Below, piece by piece: positions 26,858 to 35,960 of a DNA stretch of 64,000 bases. Numbering within the stretch: the stretch's first letter is position 1; every line of letters begins with the position of its first letter. The position numbers were made by a program, and so were the translations under genes. The notes beneath the pieces were generated by a model that saw only the letters and a program-made list of their open reading frames with translations, had not been told where the DNA came from and ran no database searches. Origin of the DNA: Sedimentibacter sp. MB31-C6 (GTDB lineage Bacteria > Bacillota > Clostridia > Tissierellales > Sedimentibacteraceae); contig NZ_CP142396.1 of assembly GCF_035934735.1 (NCBI RefSeq), positions 868,001 through 932,000 on the forward strand, given 5' to 3'.

Positions 26858-29542
26858 TCATTTATCAGACATCATTTTAATAAAAATATCTACAATATCA
26901 GGATCATATACAATTCCCGATTGTTTTTTTATTTCTTTTAAAGCTTTTTCTTTAGTCATAGCATCATTAGTAAAATCATTTGTCATAGAATCATAAGATT
27001 CTGCAACTCTTATTATTCTAGCTAATCTAGGAATCTCTTCTCTCTTAATGCCCTTAGGATAACCTGTACCATTCCAATTTTCATGATGATAAAGAATTCC
27101 TTCTGCTAAATCCACTGTATTATCAAATAAATTTAGAATCCGATACCCTATAACAGCGTGTTTTTCCATTTCTTTATTCTCTTCTTCAGTTTGAACATCA
27201 TCATTTATTAAAATATCTTCATTTAATATTATTTTCCCTATATCATGGAAGAAGCCAGCTTGTTTTAATTTTCTTATGTTTGTTTCTGTCAAATTCATTG
27301 CATAACCTATATCCTCACATAATTCGCTAACATTTATTGAATGAGTTTTTTCACGACAACTCAAATCATGCAATGTTTCCATAATTGTATTAAGTAAATT
27401 AGAATTTATTTTGCTTCGATTAAGTGTTTTATCTTGATACATTTCTTCTTCAGCATTTTCCATCGTACGTTCTAAATCTTGTTCTAAATTTATTTTTGTA
27501 TCATAACCCATTGACATACTAGCCTTTATAGCAATAATTTTTATTTTAGAAATTTCTTTTTTTAATCTCCCAATGATTTTTTCTGCATCATTCCCTGAGG
27601 TGTTCGGTAAAACAATCGCAAATTCATCTCCACCAACACGAGCAACTATATCTTTTTCCCTACAAACATTTTTTAATATATCTGCTGTTTTTTTCAAAAG
27701 TTCATCCCCTGCAACGTGCCCAAATATATCATTAGTAAGTTTAAGCCCATTAACATCTCCAAAAATAATAGATATAGGTAGATTTTCATTTGTATCTAGT
27801 CTCTTTAATTCACTTTCAAAAAAAGTTCTATTATACAAATCAGTAAGTGAATCATGATAACTAATATATTTTATGTGTTCTTCATTTTTCTTACGTTCTG
27901 TAATATCAATAAATGTAACTACAGCACCGATAACCTTTCCTTCTTTATACTGTGGATAAGAATTATATTCCACATCAAAACTTGTACCATCTGCTCTCCA
28001 AAAAACTTCATCATTTGCATTAGTTCCTTTTCCTTCTAAAAGAGCCTTATATATTTTACATTCGCTTATAGGCATTGTTTTTCCATCTTTATAAGTATGA
28101 TGAATTAACTTATGAATATCTTTTCCTAATAACTCGTCTTGGTGTGAGTAGCCCAACATTTTTAAACCACTTGTGTTGCAAAATGTACATTTCCCATTAA
28201 TATCCATACCATAAATAGCTTGAACTGTTGAATTTAAAATTAACTGAAGATAATCCTTATTTTCTTTTAATTCAAGGGTTCTTTCCTTTACCTTTGATTC
28301 AAGATTAAAAACAAGGGATGATATTGTATCGGCCATCTTATTAAAAGACTTAGTCAACTTACCTATTTCATCATTTCTTTTAGTAACTGCTCTTATTCTC
28401 AAATCCCCTTGAGTCAGTTTTTCTGTAGTATCTATTAAATTATCTATAGGTTTTAGAAGTTTATTAGTAAGTTTGTAATAAAAAAATATTGATATTATTA
28501 GAGCTATAACAATTAGTAATGAAGCCAACTTCATATTATCAAATATACCTGCTGTAAACAAACTAAATGGTACAGCTAAAATTACAATCCAATCTATACC
28601 ATTTTTTTGATATTCAATTAAATTAATATGTAAATTATCTTCATTGTTTTTTATTTTAAAATTACTGCTTTGTATACTTTTATATTTTTCATACGATTTT
28701 AATACTTCTTCATTATTCACTTCATTAATTGTTAACCTTTTGATGGTTCCATCATCTAAAGTTATGAAATTATCCATATTAAGAGAATTGGCAATTAATT
28801 TACCAGTATTTTTTTCGATTATAATAGCATAAGCGTTTTTATCTTTTACTATTTCTCTCAAGTAATTGTCTATTCTCGAAAGGGTTATGTGTGACCCCAA
28901 AACTCCTTTTAGTTCTCCTCCTTTATATATAGGTACAGCTGCTGAAATAGTCAAGTCATTCATAACAAAATGCTTATATATTTCAGAAAACATAGGTTTC
29001 TGATTATCTTTGGCTACCTTATACCAATCTCTCGTTCTAGGATCAAATTCTCCAGCATCTACTACAAGTTCACTTGATGTCATCTCATCTGTTATAGAAT
29101 AATAAAAAGAATGTCCTTTTGTATCTGCATTATTTTTCATAATTTCTATGTCATTATTTCTATTTCTACGAGCGCCATAATACTCTCCATTTACAGTTCC
29201 ATAACTAAAACTGTAAACATCATAACCTTGAGTTTTCAAAACTCCAACAAAATATTTTTCTCGTTCAATTTCATTGTTTAAATCAACAATATTATTTTCT
29301 AAAAGTTTTTGATTCATTTCATTAATTTGCTCTGGAACATTCATAAACATATCAATTTCATGATATATTTCTTCATTCATATCTTGAGCCAGTTTTGTTA
29401 TAATATCATCTGTTGAATATATCCAATTGAAAAAAACTATATAACCTATTAAACTAATAGTTGTTAACATAAGTAATATAAACGAAACAATAACAATTAC
29501 TCTTATCGGAAGTTCTTTTATGTCATTTTTAATTCTTCTCAT
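26858..29542 (-). CDS. Membrane sensor with Cache, HAMP, PAS, GGDEF and HD-GYP domains
   Basis: 894 residues. Two transmembrane helices (about 14-36 and 330-352) enclose a double-Cache sensor. A HAMP domain follows (360-415), then a short coiled coil, PAS (about 425-555), a GGDEF domain with intact RVGGDEF and an inhibitory RxxD site (REKD) before it, and an HD-GYP domain with FFHDIGKI and HHENWNGTGYPKGIKREEIP. Both a diguanylate cyclase and a c-di-GMP phosphodiesterase signature are complete, so one polypeptide could make and break the second messenger. Which activity dominates is unknown. Stands alone. Confidence 0.93.
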   Translation of the reverse strand: MRRIKNDIKELPIRVIVIVSFILLMLTTISLIGYIVFFNWIYSTDDIITKLAQDMNEEIYHEIDMFMNVPEQINEMNQKLLENNIVDLNNEIEREKYFVGVLKTQGYDVYSFSYGTVNGEYYGARRNRNNDIEIMKNNADTKGHSFYYSITDEMTSSELVVDAGEFDPRTRDWYKVAKDNQKPMFSEIYKHFVMNDLTISAAVPIYKGGELKGVLGSHITLSRIDNYLREIVKDKNAYAIIIEKNTGKLIANSLNMDNFITLDDGTIKRLTINEVNNEEVLKSYEKYKSIQSSNFKIKNNEDNLHINLIEYQKNGIDWIVILAVPFSLFTAGIFDNMKLASLLIVIALIISIFFYYKLTNKLLKPIDNLIDTTEKLTQGDLRIRAVTKRNDEIGKLTKSFNKMADTISSLVFNLESKVKERTLELKENKDYLQLILNSTVQAIYGMDINGKCTFCNTSGLKMLGYSHQDELLGKDIHKLIHHTYKDGKTMPISECKIYKALLEGKGTNANDEVFWRADGTSFDVEYNSYPQYKEGKVIGAVVTFIDITERKKNEEHIKYISYHDSLTDLYNRTFFESELKRLDTNENLPISIIFGDVNGLKLTNDIFGHVAGDELLKKTADILKNVCREKDIVARVGGDEFAIVLPNTSGNDAEKIIGRLKKEISKIKIIAIKASMSMGYDTKINLEQDLERTMENAEEEMYQDKTLNRSKINSNLLNTIMETLHDLSCREKTHSINVSELCEDIGYAMNLTETNIRKLKQAGFFHDIGKIILNEDILINDDVQTEEENKEMEKHAVIGYRILNLFDNTVDLAEGILYHHENWNGTGYPKGIKREEIPRLARIIRVAESYDSMTNDFTNDAMTKEKALKEIKKQSGIVYDPDIVDIFIKMMSDK

Positions 29543-29670
29543 TCTTTTAATTCCTTCTAATTATATTATTCTTTAAATCAAAATTTACGAATAAACTAAG
29601 AGTAAATTACACAGATTATAATTAAACATATCTAACATTATACCCTTCTATTTTTTTAAGTTAACATATT

Positions 29671-30234
29671 TTACAATAAATTAACATTTTGACGGTAATT
29701 CCTTTGCCCTATTTCATAAAGGTCATTACCTTGTGAATCTATTGCAACTACAACAGGTAGCTCAACAACTTCTAATTTCCTAATTGCTTCAGATCCTAAG
29801 TCCTCATATGCAATTATTTCAGCTTTTTTTATTGATTTTCCCATTAATGCTGCTGCCCCTCCTATTGCAGCAAAATAAACAGCTTCATTCTTTTTTATTG
29901 ATTCTACAACATCCTTTGACCTTGAACCTTTGCCTATCATTCCTCGTAACCCTTTATCTAACAACCTTGGAGTATATGAATCCATTCTATAACTTGTAGT
30001 TGGCCCTGCTGAACCAATAGGCTTACCTGGTTTTGCTGGCGATGGACCTACATAATAAATTATAGAATCCTTTATATTTATTGGTAAGTTTTCTCCATTA
30101 TCTAATAATCCCATTAATCTTTTATGAGCAGCATCCCTAGCAGTATAAATAGTGCCTGATAATAAAACCCTGTCTCCTACTTTTAATTCTTTAACTTTTT
30201 CATATGTTAAGGGCGTGGATATTTTCTTTTCCAT
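29671..30234 (-). CDS. fumB: Fumarate hydratase (class I, Fe-S), beta subunit
   Basis: 187 residues, the C-terminal swivelling domain of the two-subunit iron-sulfur hydro-lyase converting fumarate to malate. Family motifs: LKVGDRVLLSGTIYTARDAAHKRL, YVGPSPAKPGKPIGSAGPTT and GKGSR. Lies 9 nt after the alpha subunit. L(+)-tartrate dehydratase has the same build, so fumarase is preferred but not proven. Confidence 0.9.
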   Translation of the reverse strand: MEKKISTPLTYEKVKELKVGDRVLLSGTIYTARDAAHKRLMGLLDNGENLPINIKDSIIYYVGPSPAKPGKPIGSAGPTTSYRMDSYTPRLLDKGLRGMIGKGSRSKDVVESIKKNEAVYFAAIGGAAALMGKSIKKAEIIAYEDLGSEAIRKLEVVELPVVVAIDSQGNDLYEIGQRNYRQNVNLL

Positions 30235-30243
30235 AGTAACCTC

Positions 30244-31086
30244 CTAAAGTAATATACTTTTGTGCCTAGTAACATGGCAATTAATATTTACTGCAACTGG
30301 TAGACCAGCTATATGAGTTGGATAAGTTTCTATATTAACCTTAAGAGCTGTAGTTTTTCCTCCAAATCCTTGAGGTCCAATACCTAGATTATTTATCTTT
30401 TCTAATATCTCATTTTCTAAATTTGCATAAAACTCTTCTGAATTTTGTTCTGTCAAAGGTCTTATTAATGCTTTTTTAGCTAAATAAGCTGCTTTATCAA
30501 ATGTTCCTCCTATACCAATGCCAACTACTGTTGGAGGACATGGATTAGGGCCTGCTTCTTTAACAACATTTAGTACAAAGTCTTTTACACCTTCAATTCC
30601 ATCTGACGGTTTTAACATCTTAATTTGACTCATGTTTTCCGAACCGAACCCTTTTGGGGCAACTGTAATTTTAAGTTTATCTCCTGGAACTATATCATAA
30701 TATATTATTGCCGGCGTATTGTCTTTAGTATTTACTCTTATTAATGGATCTTCTACAACTGATTTCCTTAGATATCCTTCGTTATATCCCTGTCTTACAC
30801 CTTCATTTATTGCATCTTCTAATAACCCATCAATTATATGAACATCCTGTCCTATTTCTATAAATACACATGCCATTCCCGTATCTTGACAAACTGGTAC
30901 ATCTTCATTTTTTGCTATTTCTATATTAGTCAATATTTTATCTAAAATATCCTTTGCCATTGACCAAGGCTCAGATTTTTTTGCTTCTTCTATTTTTGTT
31001 ATTACATCTTCTGGAATATAATAATTTGCTTCAATACATAGCTCTTTTATTGCTTTAGTTATATTAATAGAACTTATATTTCTCAT
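30244..31086 (-). CDS. fumA: Fumarate hydratase (class I, Fe-S), alpha subunit
   Basis: 280 residues from the ATG at 31086, which has AAGGT 9 nt upstream; a frame nine codons longer has no ribosome site. Holds the [4Fe-4S] cluster: Cys in PVCQDTGMACVFI, Cys in GPNPCPPTVVGIGIGG, and the C-terminal NINCHVTRH. Works with the beta subunit downstream. The oxygen-sensitive two-subunit enzyme fits an anaerobe. Confidence 0.92.
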   Translation of the reverse strand: MRNISSINITKAIKELCIEANYYIPEDVITKIEEAKKSEPWSMAKDILDKILTNIEIAKNEDVPVCQDTGMACVFIEIGQDVHIIDGLLEDAINEGVRQGYNEGYLRKSVVEDPLIRVNTKDNTPAIIYYDIVPGDKLKITVAPKGFGSENMSQIKMLKPSDGIEGVKDFVLNVVKEAGPNPCPPTVVGIGIGGTFDKAAYLAKKALIRPLTEQNSEEFYANLENEILEKINNLGIGPQGFGGKTTALKVNIETYPTHIAGLPVAVNINCHVTRHKSILL

Positions 31087-31272
31087 GACTACCTTACCTT
31101 TCCGTTTATACATCGTAAAATTGCTTAAACAATACCTTTAATATTTTTTTAATTATAGCATTATAAAGATATTTTTTCTATATAATTATCATTCAAATAA
31201 CGCTTGCAATAAAGTTTTTTTAATATTATAATTATTTCAACATATAAAATACTATTAAGAGGAATAAATCAA

Positions 31273-32346
31273 ATGACCTATGATGAAAAAAAGAAATTTA
31301 TAATAAATGTAGCCTTTGCTGTAACTGTCTATGCTGTCGTTTATTTTGTATTTGTGTACGTTATACATTGGGTAATGCCTTTTATTGTTGGATTTTTAAT
31401 TGCCCTTGCACTTAGACCAGTTACTAGGTTTATAAATAAATATTTTCGTATTAAGGGCAAAAATGTTTCTATGTTTGTAGTTGCACTATTTTATTTTGTA
31501 ATTGCAATGATATTATGGCTTTTTTTTACATTTTTGTGGTCTCAAATGGCAGAATTAATCAGAATCTTGCCTAGTTTTTACTTTACTAGAATAGAGCCAT
31601 TATTATTTGAACTTAATAACTGGATTGTTGAAAATGCCAAAACAATATCTCCTGATGTTGCAAATACCCTTTCAAATGTAATTATGAATGGATTAGAATA
31701 CTTGGCAGGAGGAGTAAGAAATTTATCTATATATATAGTTCAATTAGCAACAGGTATTATATCTAATTTTCCTTTATATTTAATATCCGTTATTTTTACA
31801 ATAGTATTATCGATATTTATTAGTGTAGAATACAGTAATATAACTTCATTTTTTAAACGACAACTACCAGACAAATTTAATTCAACTTTTGATGAAGCTA
31901 GAGTCTTTTTAACTGGTACACTGTGGAAAATGATTAAGGCATATGTAATTATATTATTTATTACATTTATAGAATTGTTTATTGGATTATCTTTATTAAA
32001 TGTCAGATATGCTTTACCTATTGCAGCAATAATTGCAATATTAGACATAATGCCCGTACTAGGCACTGGTGGAGTAATTATTCCTTGGGCAATAATTGAA
32101 TTGATTTTGAAAAATTATAGCTATGGAATAGGATTATTTGTGTTGTATATAGTTGTTACTGTTGTACGAAATACTGTAGAGCCTAGAATAATTGGAAAAC
32201 AAATAGGTCTTCATCCAATTGTTACAATAACTGTTATGTATGCTGGCTTAAGATTATTTGGATTTATAGGATTTATATTGGCACCTGTTACTGCCATTTT
32301 AATTAAATATTTAAATGATACAGGCAAAATTAAGTTGTTTAAATAA
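31273..32346 (+). CDS. ytvI: YtvI-like sporulation membrane protein (AI-2E transporter superfamily)
   Basis: 357 residues, seven to eight transmembrane helices, with a central soluble-looking stretch (about 110-165). The conserved C-terminal block PVLGTGGVIIPWAIIEL and EPRIIGKQIGLHPIVTITVMYAGLRLFG is typical of the YtvI branch found in spore formers. YtvI's function in sporulation is not well understood. AAGAGGAAT site before the ATG. Ends in a clear terminator. Confidence 0.82.
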   Translation: MTYDEKKKFIINVAFAVTVYAVVYFVFVYVIHWVMPFIVGFLIALALRPVTRFINKYFRIKGKNVSMFVVALFYFVIAMILWLFFTFLWSQMAELIRILPSFYFTRIEPLLFELNNWIVENAKTISPDVANTLSNVIMNGLEYLAGGVRNLSIYIVQLATGIISNFPLYLISVIFTIVLSIFISVEYSNITSFFKRQLPDKFNSTFDEARVFLTGTLWKMIKAYVIILFITFIELFIGLSLLNVRYALPIAAIIAILDIMPVLGTGGVIIPWAIIELILKNYSYGIGLFVLYIVVTVVRNTVEPRIIGKQIGLHPIVTITVMYAGLRLFGFIGFILAPVTAILIKYLNDTGKIKLFK

Positions 32347-32350
32347 TTCA

Positions 32351-32386
32351 AAGCGCATAACTTATATAAGTATATGCGCTTTTTTA
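32351..32386 (+). terminator. Intrinsic terminator after ytvI
   Basis: AAGCGCATA/TATGCGCTT stem with an inner CTTATATAAG palindrome and a TTTTTTATT tail. Confidence 0.9.
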
Positions 32387-32422
32387 TTATATTAAATTTA
32401 ATAATTACAATATATCGTGTAA

Positions 32423-33070
32423 TTATACTATGAATAGATACATCATTATGAAGTGGCAGAATGTTCCTGCTAGAACGAATACATGAAATAATTCATGGAA
32501 CCCAAACCAAGGTTTATTAATATTTGGTTTTTTTAGACCATATATAACCCCACCTATAGTATACAATAATCCTCCTAAAACTAACCAAAACATACCACCT
32601 GCTGACATACTTTTGACTAATGGCATCATAACTAAAATAGACATCCATCCCATACCTATATACAAACCTGAACTTACCCATCTCGGAGCACTAATCCAAA
32701 ATATCTTAATAAATACTCCTATTAATGTAATTGTCCATACAACACTAAGTAGCTTATATCCTACACTTTTATTTAAAACTAACAAGCAAATAGGAGTATA
32801 GGTGCCTGAAATTAATACAAATATCATAATGTGATCAAGCTTTCTCATTACAAGTTTTGCTCTTTTCTTAGACTTATCAATAAAATGATATATTGTGCTA
32901 GTTGAATATAACATAATCATGCTTAATCCAAAAACAATAAAAGCTATAATACTCATTGTATTATTAGATTTTATTGCAACACTCAATAGCATAAACATAC
33001 CTATAACGCCAAATATAGCTCCACCTAGATGGGTTAATGCACTTGTTATCTCTTTTTTATCTTTATTCAT
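32423..33070 (-). CDS. Hemolysin III family membrane protein (TrhA/PAQR-like)
   Basis: 215 residues with seven transmembrane helices. The PAQR metal site is visible: STSTIYHFID and KLDHIMIFVLISGTYTPI on one side, GFHELFHVFVLAGTFCHFI with three His near the C-terminus. The bacterial relatives influence membrane lipid homeostasis. The hemolysin name is historical. ATG with AAAAGGGATG. Confidence 0.9.
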   Translation of the reverse strand: MNKDKKEITSALTHLGGAIFGVIGMFMLLSVAIKSNNTMSIIAFIVFGLSMIMLYSTSTIYHFIDKSKKRAKLVMRKLDHIMIFVLISGTYTPICLLVLNKSVGYKLLSVVWTITLIGVFIKIFWISAPRWVSSGLYIGMGWMSILVMMPLVKSMSAGGMFWLVLGGLLYTIGGVIYGLKKPNINKPWFGFHELFHVFVLAGTFCHFIMMYLFIV

Positions 33071-33202
33071 ATAATCATCCCTTTTATGTAGTTTTAATAA
33101 CTATATTATATAGTATATATTATTCCTTTTCGCAAAATATGTCAATACATGATTATATATTTAACAGAATAGAATAAAATTATGCATCAAATAGAACTAT
33201 TC

Positions 33203-33241
33203 TGTAGGGGAAGCATTGCATGCGTCCCGCGGTATGCATAC
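33203..33241. repeat. REP-like palindrome, second locus
   Basis: On the minus strand this reads CGCGGGACGCATGC followed by AATGCTTCCCCTACA, with a second half-palindrome ATGCATAC at its other side. It shares the GCGGGACGCAT..AATGC.TCCCCTAC core with the 61.8 kb copies and the CGCGGTAGGCAT..CCCTACA end with the 2.2 kb copy. It lies in the intergenic gap between the hemolysin III-like gene and rex. Confidence 0.75.
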
Positions 33242-33341
33242 AATTTTCAGATGACGATAAGGTATTAAAACATATAGCATTATTAATTTATTGTAACATT
33301 AATTTTCAATAAATAAAAAAGCAGAGTATAATCTCTACTTT

Positions 33342-33983
33342 TTATTCTTCTTCATTTAATTTATTGTAGTAATAAGTTAGTGAAAATAAACTTTCATTTA
33401 AATGAACATTTTCAACATAAACATCTTCTGGCATTTTTAAATCTTTCGGTGCGAAGTTCCAAATTGCCTTTATCCCACACTTTATTACTTGTTCTGCTAT
33501 TTGTTGACATACGCTCTTTGGTGTGCATATTACAACTATATCAATTTTTTCTTTACCTAAAAATTCTTCAATACCATCTATGTCCTTTATAACAGCATTT
33601 CTCATAGATAAACCTATCAGTTTAGGATTCTTATCAAACAAAGCAACTACTTCATAATCAGCTTCATAAAATCCAGTATAATTTGCAATTGCTTGACCAA
33701 TATTTCCAGCACCAATAATTATAAGCCTATACTTTTTATCCAATCCTAATATTTTACCTATTGCAGTTCGTAATTTTTCAACATCATAACCAAAGCCTTG
33801 CTGACCAAATCCGCCAAAGTTATTTAAATCTTGACGTATTTGAGAAGCAGAAAAACCAGTCATCTCACTTAATTCCCTAGATGAAGTTTTGTTTACGCCG
33901 ATTTTTTTTAATTCACCTAAATATCTGTAATACTTTGGTAATCTTCTTATTACTGCAGGTGATATTCTATCATTTTTGTCCAT
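33342..33983 (-). CDS. rex: Redox-sensing transcriptional repressor Rex
   Basis: 213 residues. N-terminal winged helix (about 1-80: PAVIRRLPKYYRYLGEL, SSRELSEMTGFSASQIRQDLNNFG) and a C-terminal NADH-binding Rossmann domain with IIGAGNIGQAIANY. Rex leaves DNA when NADH rises and controls fermentation genes. The ATG at 33983 has AGGAGG 7 nt upstream; a TTG two codons earlier is too close to it. A single TTGTTAA half-site stands upstream at about 34005, not a full operator. Confidence 0.97.
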   Translation of the reverse strand: MDKNDRISPAVIRRLPKYYRYLGELKKIGVNKTSSRELSEMTGFSASQIRQDLNNFGGFGQQGFGYDVEKLRTAIGKILGLDKKYRLIIIGAGNIGQAIANYTGFYEADYEVVALFDKNPKLIGLSMRNAVIKDIDGIEEFLGKEKIDIVVICTPKSVCQQIAEQVIKCGIKAIWNFAPKDLKMPEDVYVENVHLNESLFSLTYYYNKLNEEE

Positions 33984-34087
33984 TGTCAAGCCTCCTGCAC
34001 TTATTTTAACAATCTTTTTATTTTATTGCAACATATTTTTTTCTAAAAATTAAATTTTTTTAAGATTTAAACTGTCAAGTTGGCATG

Positions 34088-34711
34088 CTATGAATTTTTC
34101 ATAATTATGCTTTCAACAACATTTACAGCTTCTTCACATGCGTCACAACATTTTTCTAATCTATTAAATGCTTCAGTCCAAGACATAATTTCAATAGGAT
34201 CTTTAGATATCATATGTAAATGTCTGACTGCTTCTGTATAAATATTATCACCATCTTCTTCTAATTTATTAATTAAAACTATTCCATTATGTATATTCTT
34301 CGACTTACGAAAATTACTAAACTCTATAAAAGTTTTTTTAAGTTCCTCACAACAAACAACAATTAACTTAGAGAATTTCAAAGCTTCATTTCTAATTCTT
34401 TTTACATTATACATATACATATGTAATAACACATCTTCAATACAATCTGTTACATCATCAATTTCATGCACCAACGACAATATATCTTCACGTTCAATTG
34501 GTGTTATAAATTCACGTGCTAACCTACGCATAATTTCATGAGCTTCTGCATCTGCCTTATGCTCAATTTCATGCATTTCTTTCATCTTTTTTTGTAAAGT
34601 TGCTGCATTATAATTTACTAATGTTTCATCTAATAATTTTGATGCCAAGCAGCAATAATCAGATAATTTTACAAATTCATTAAAATAATTATATACATTT
34701 TTACGCGCCAT
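34088..34711 (-). CDS. PhoU-like DUF47 protein, Pit accessory
   Basis: 207 residues, all helical, related to PhoU (TIGR00153 type). Acidic metal-binding-type helices are visible: EIEHKADAEAHEIMRRL, HEIDDVTDCIEDVL and LEEDGDNIYTEAVRHL. It sits 23 nt after the Pit transporter gene, the standard pairing, and probably regulates phosphate uptake. Confidence 0.92.
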   Translation of the reverse strand: MARKNVYNYFNEFVKLSDYCCLASKLLDETLVNYNAATLQKKMKEMHEIEHKADAEAHEIMRRLAREFITPIEREDILSLVHEIDDVTDCIEDVLLHMYMYNVKRIRNEALKFSKLIVVCCEELKKTFIEFSNFRKSKNIHNGIVLINKLEEDGDNIYTEAVRHLHMISKDPIEIMSWTEAFNRLEKCCDACEEAVNVVESIIMKNS

Positions 34712-34734
34712 TACTATACCTCTATCATATAATT

Positions 34735-35787
34735 TTAAAAAATAATAATAAACAGCTTAGCCATTAAAAATCCAATTATTCCGCACCCAGGAAAAGTCAA
34801 TACCCATGTCAATACCATTTCATTTACCAGACCCCAATTAACAGAGGAAAGTCTCTTAGCTGCTCCTACTCCCATAATCGCTGTAGTCTTTGTATGAGTC
34901 GTACTAACAGGCATTCCTATGATAGATGAAATAAACAAACTAGAAGCAGCTGCAATATCAGCTGAAAAACCCTGGTATTTTTCTAATTTGCACATATCTA
35001 TACCTACAGATTTAATTATCCTATAACCGCCTATTGACGTTCCAATAGCCATTATTAAAGAACATAATATCATCATCCAAACAGGAATAATAAAATCCGT
35101 AACATTTGCTTGTCCATTCGCAAGAAATATTCCTAACATAAAAACGCCCATAAATTTTTGCCCATCTTGTGCTCCGTGCATAAATGCCATAGCAGCGCCA
35201 CTTCCTATTTGAGCTTTTTGAAAAAAATCATTTGCTTTTCTTCGGTTAAGTCCCTTACAAACAATTCCAATTACCTTTACTACAATCCACCCTAATAAAA
35301 ATCCTAAAATAGTTGATATAATTAATCCATATATTATCTTTGCCCATTCATTTACATTAATGCCAGATAATCCATTTTGTAATGCAATGGCTGCTCCAGA
35401 TATGCCTGCTATTAAAGCATGACTTTCACTAGTCGGTATTCCAAACCACCAAGCTGCCGTTGCCCATGTAACAATAGCAAATAAAGCAGCACAAAGGGCA
35501 ACTATAGCATCTTTTGAATTTCCACCAAAATCTACCATATTATAGATAGTTTGAGCGACATTCGCATTAATAGCTGTCATTACAAATACACCAAAAAAAT
35601 TAAAAACAGCTGCCATTAAAATTGCTGATTTAACTGTAATTGATCTAGTAGATACACAAGTTGCAATAGCATTAGGTGCATCAGTCCAACCATTTACTAA
35701 AATTACTACTAACGTTAAAACAGCTGTAATGAACAGCATAGAATTTGTTGTAATCATATACAAAAAATTTGAAAATGAAATGACCAT
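34735..35787 (-). CDS. pit: Inorganic phosphate transporter, Pit family
   Basis: 350 residues with about ten transmembrane helices and the duplicated Pit signature: GWTDAPNAIATCVSTRSI near the N-terminus and MPVSTTHTKTTAIMGVGAAK near the C-terminus, with GAQDGQKFMG in the middle. Low-affinity metal-phosphate symporter. The ATG at 35787 with AGGAG is chosen over an extended frame without a ribosome site. Confidence 0.94.
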   Translation of the reverse strand: MVISFSNFLYMITTNSMLFITAVLTLVVILVNGWTDAPNAIATCVSTRSITVKSAILMAAVFNFFGVFVMTAINANVAQTIYNMVDFGGNSKDAIVALCAALFAIVTWATAAWWFGIPTSESHALIAGISGAAIALQNGLSGINVNEWAKIIYGLIISTILGFLLGWIVVKVIGIVCKGLNRRKANDFFQKAQIGSGAAMAFMHGAQDGQKFMGVFMLGIFLANGQANVTDFIIPVWMMILCSLIMAIGTSIGGYRIIKSVGIDMCKLEKYQGFSADIAAASSLFISSIIGMPVSTTHTKTTAIMGVGAAKRLSSVNWGLVNEMVLTWVLTFPGCGIIGFLMAKLFIIIF

Positions 35788-35905
35788 AATAAACTCCTGA
35801 TAATTTTTATTTATCACGTATTTCAAAATCTTTTCTTATTGTTAAATATTTACATATATAATATACCATAAATTAGATATTTTTTCTATACTATTTTCAA
35901 ATTAA

Positions 35906-35933
35906 ACAAAAAACCCCCATTATTAAGGGGGCT
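35906..35933 (-). terminator. Intrinsic terminator after atoE
   Basis: Minus strand: CCCCC(T) paired with GGGGG, loop TTAATAAT, then TTTTTTG. Very clear. Confidence 0.92.
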
Positions 35934-35960
35934 TCATGTTTTTTTACTATATTCGAAACG

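Noticed and set aside
34002-34010. Rex autoregulation through TTGTTAAAA upstream of rex
   Set aside because: Only a half-site; the partner half is not present at the right distance.
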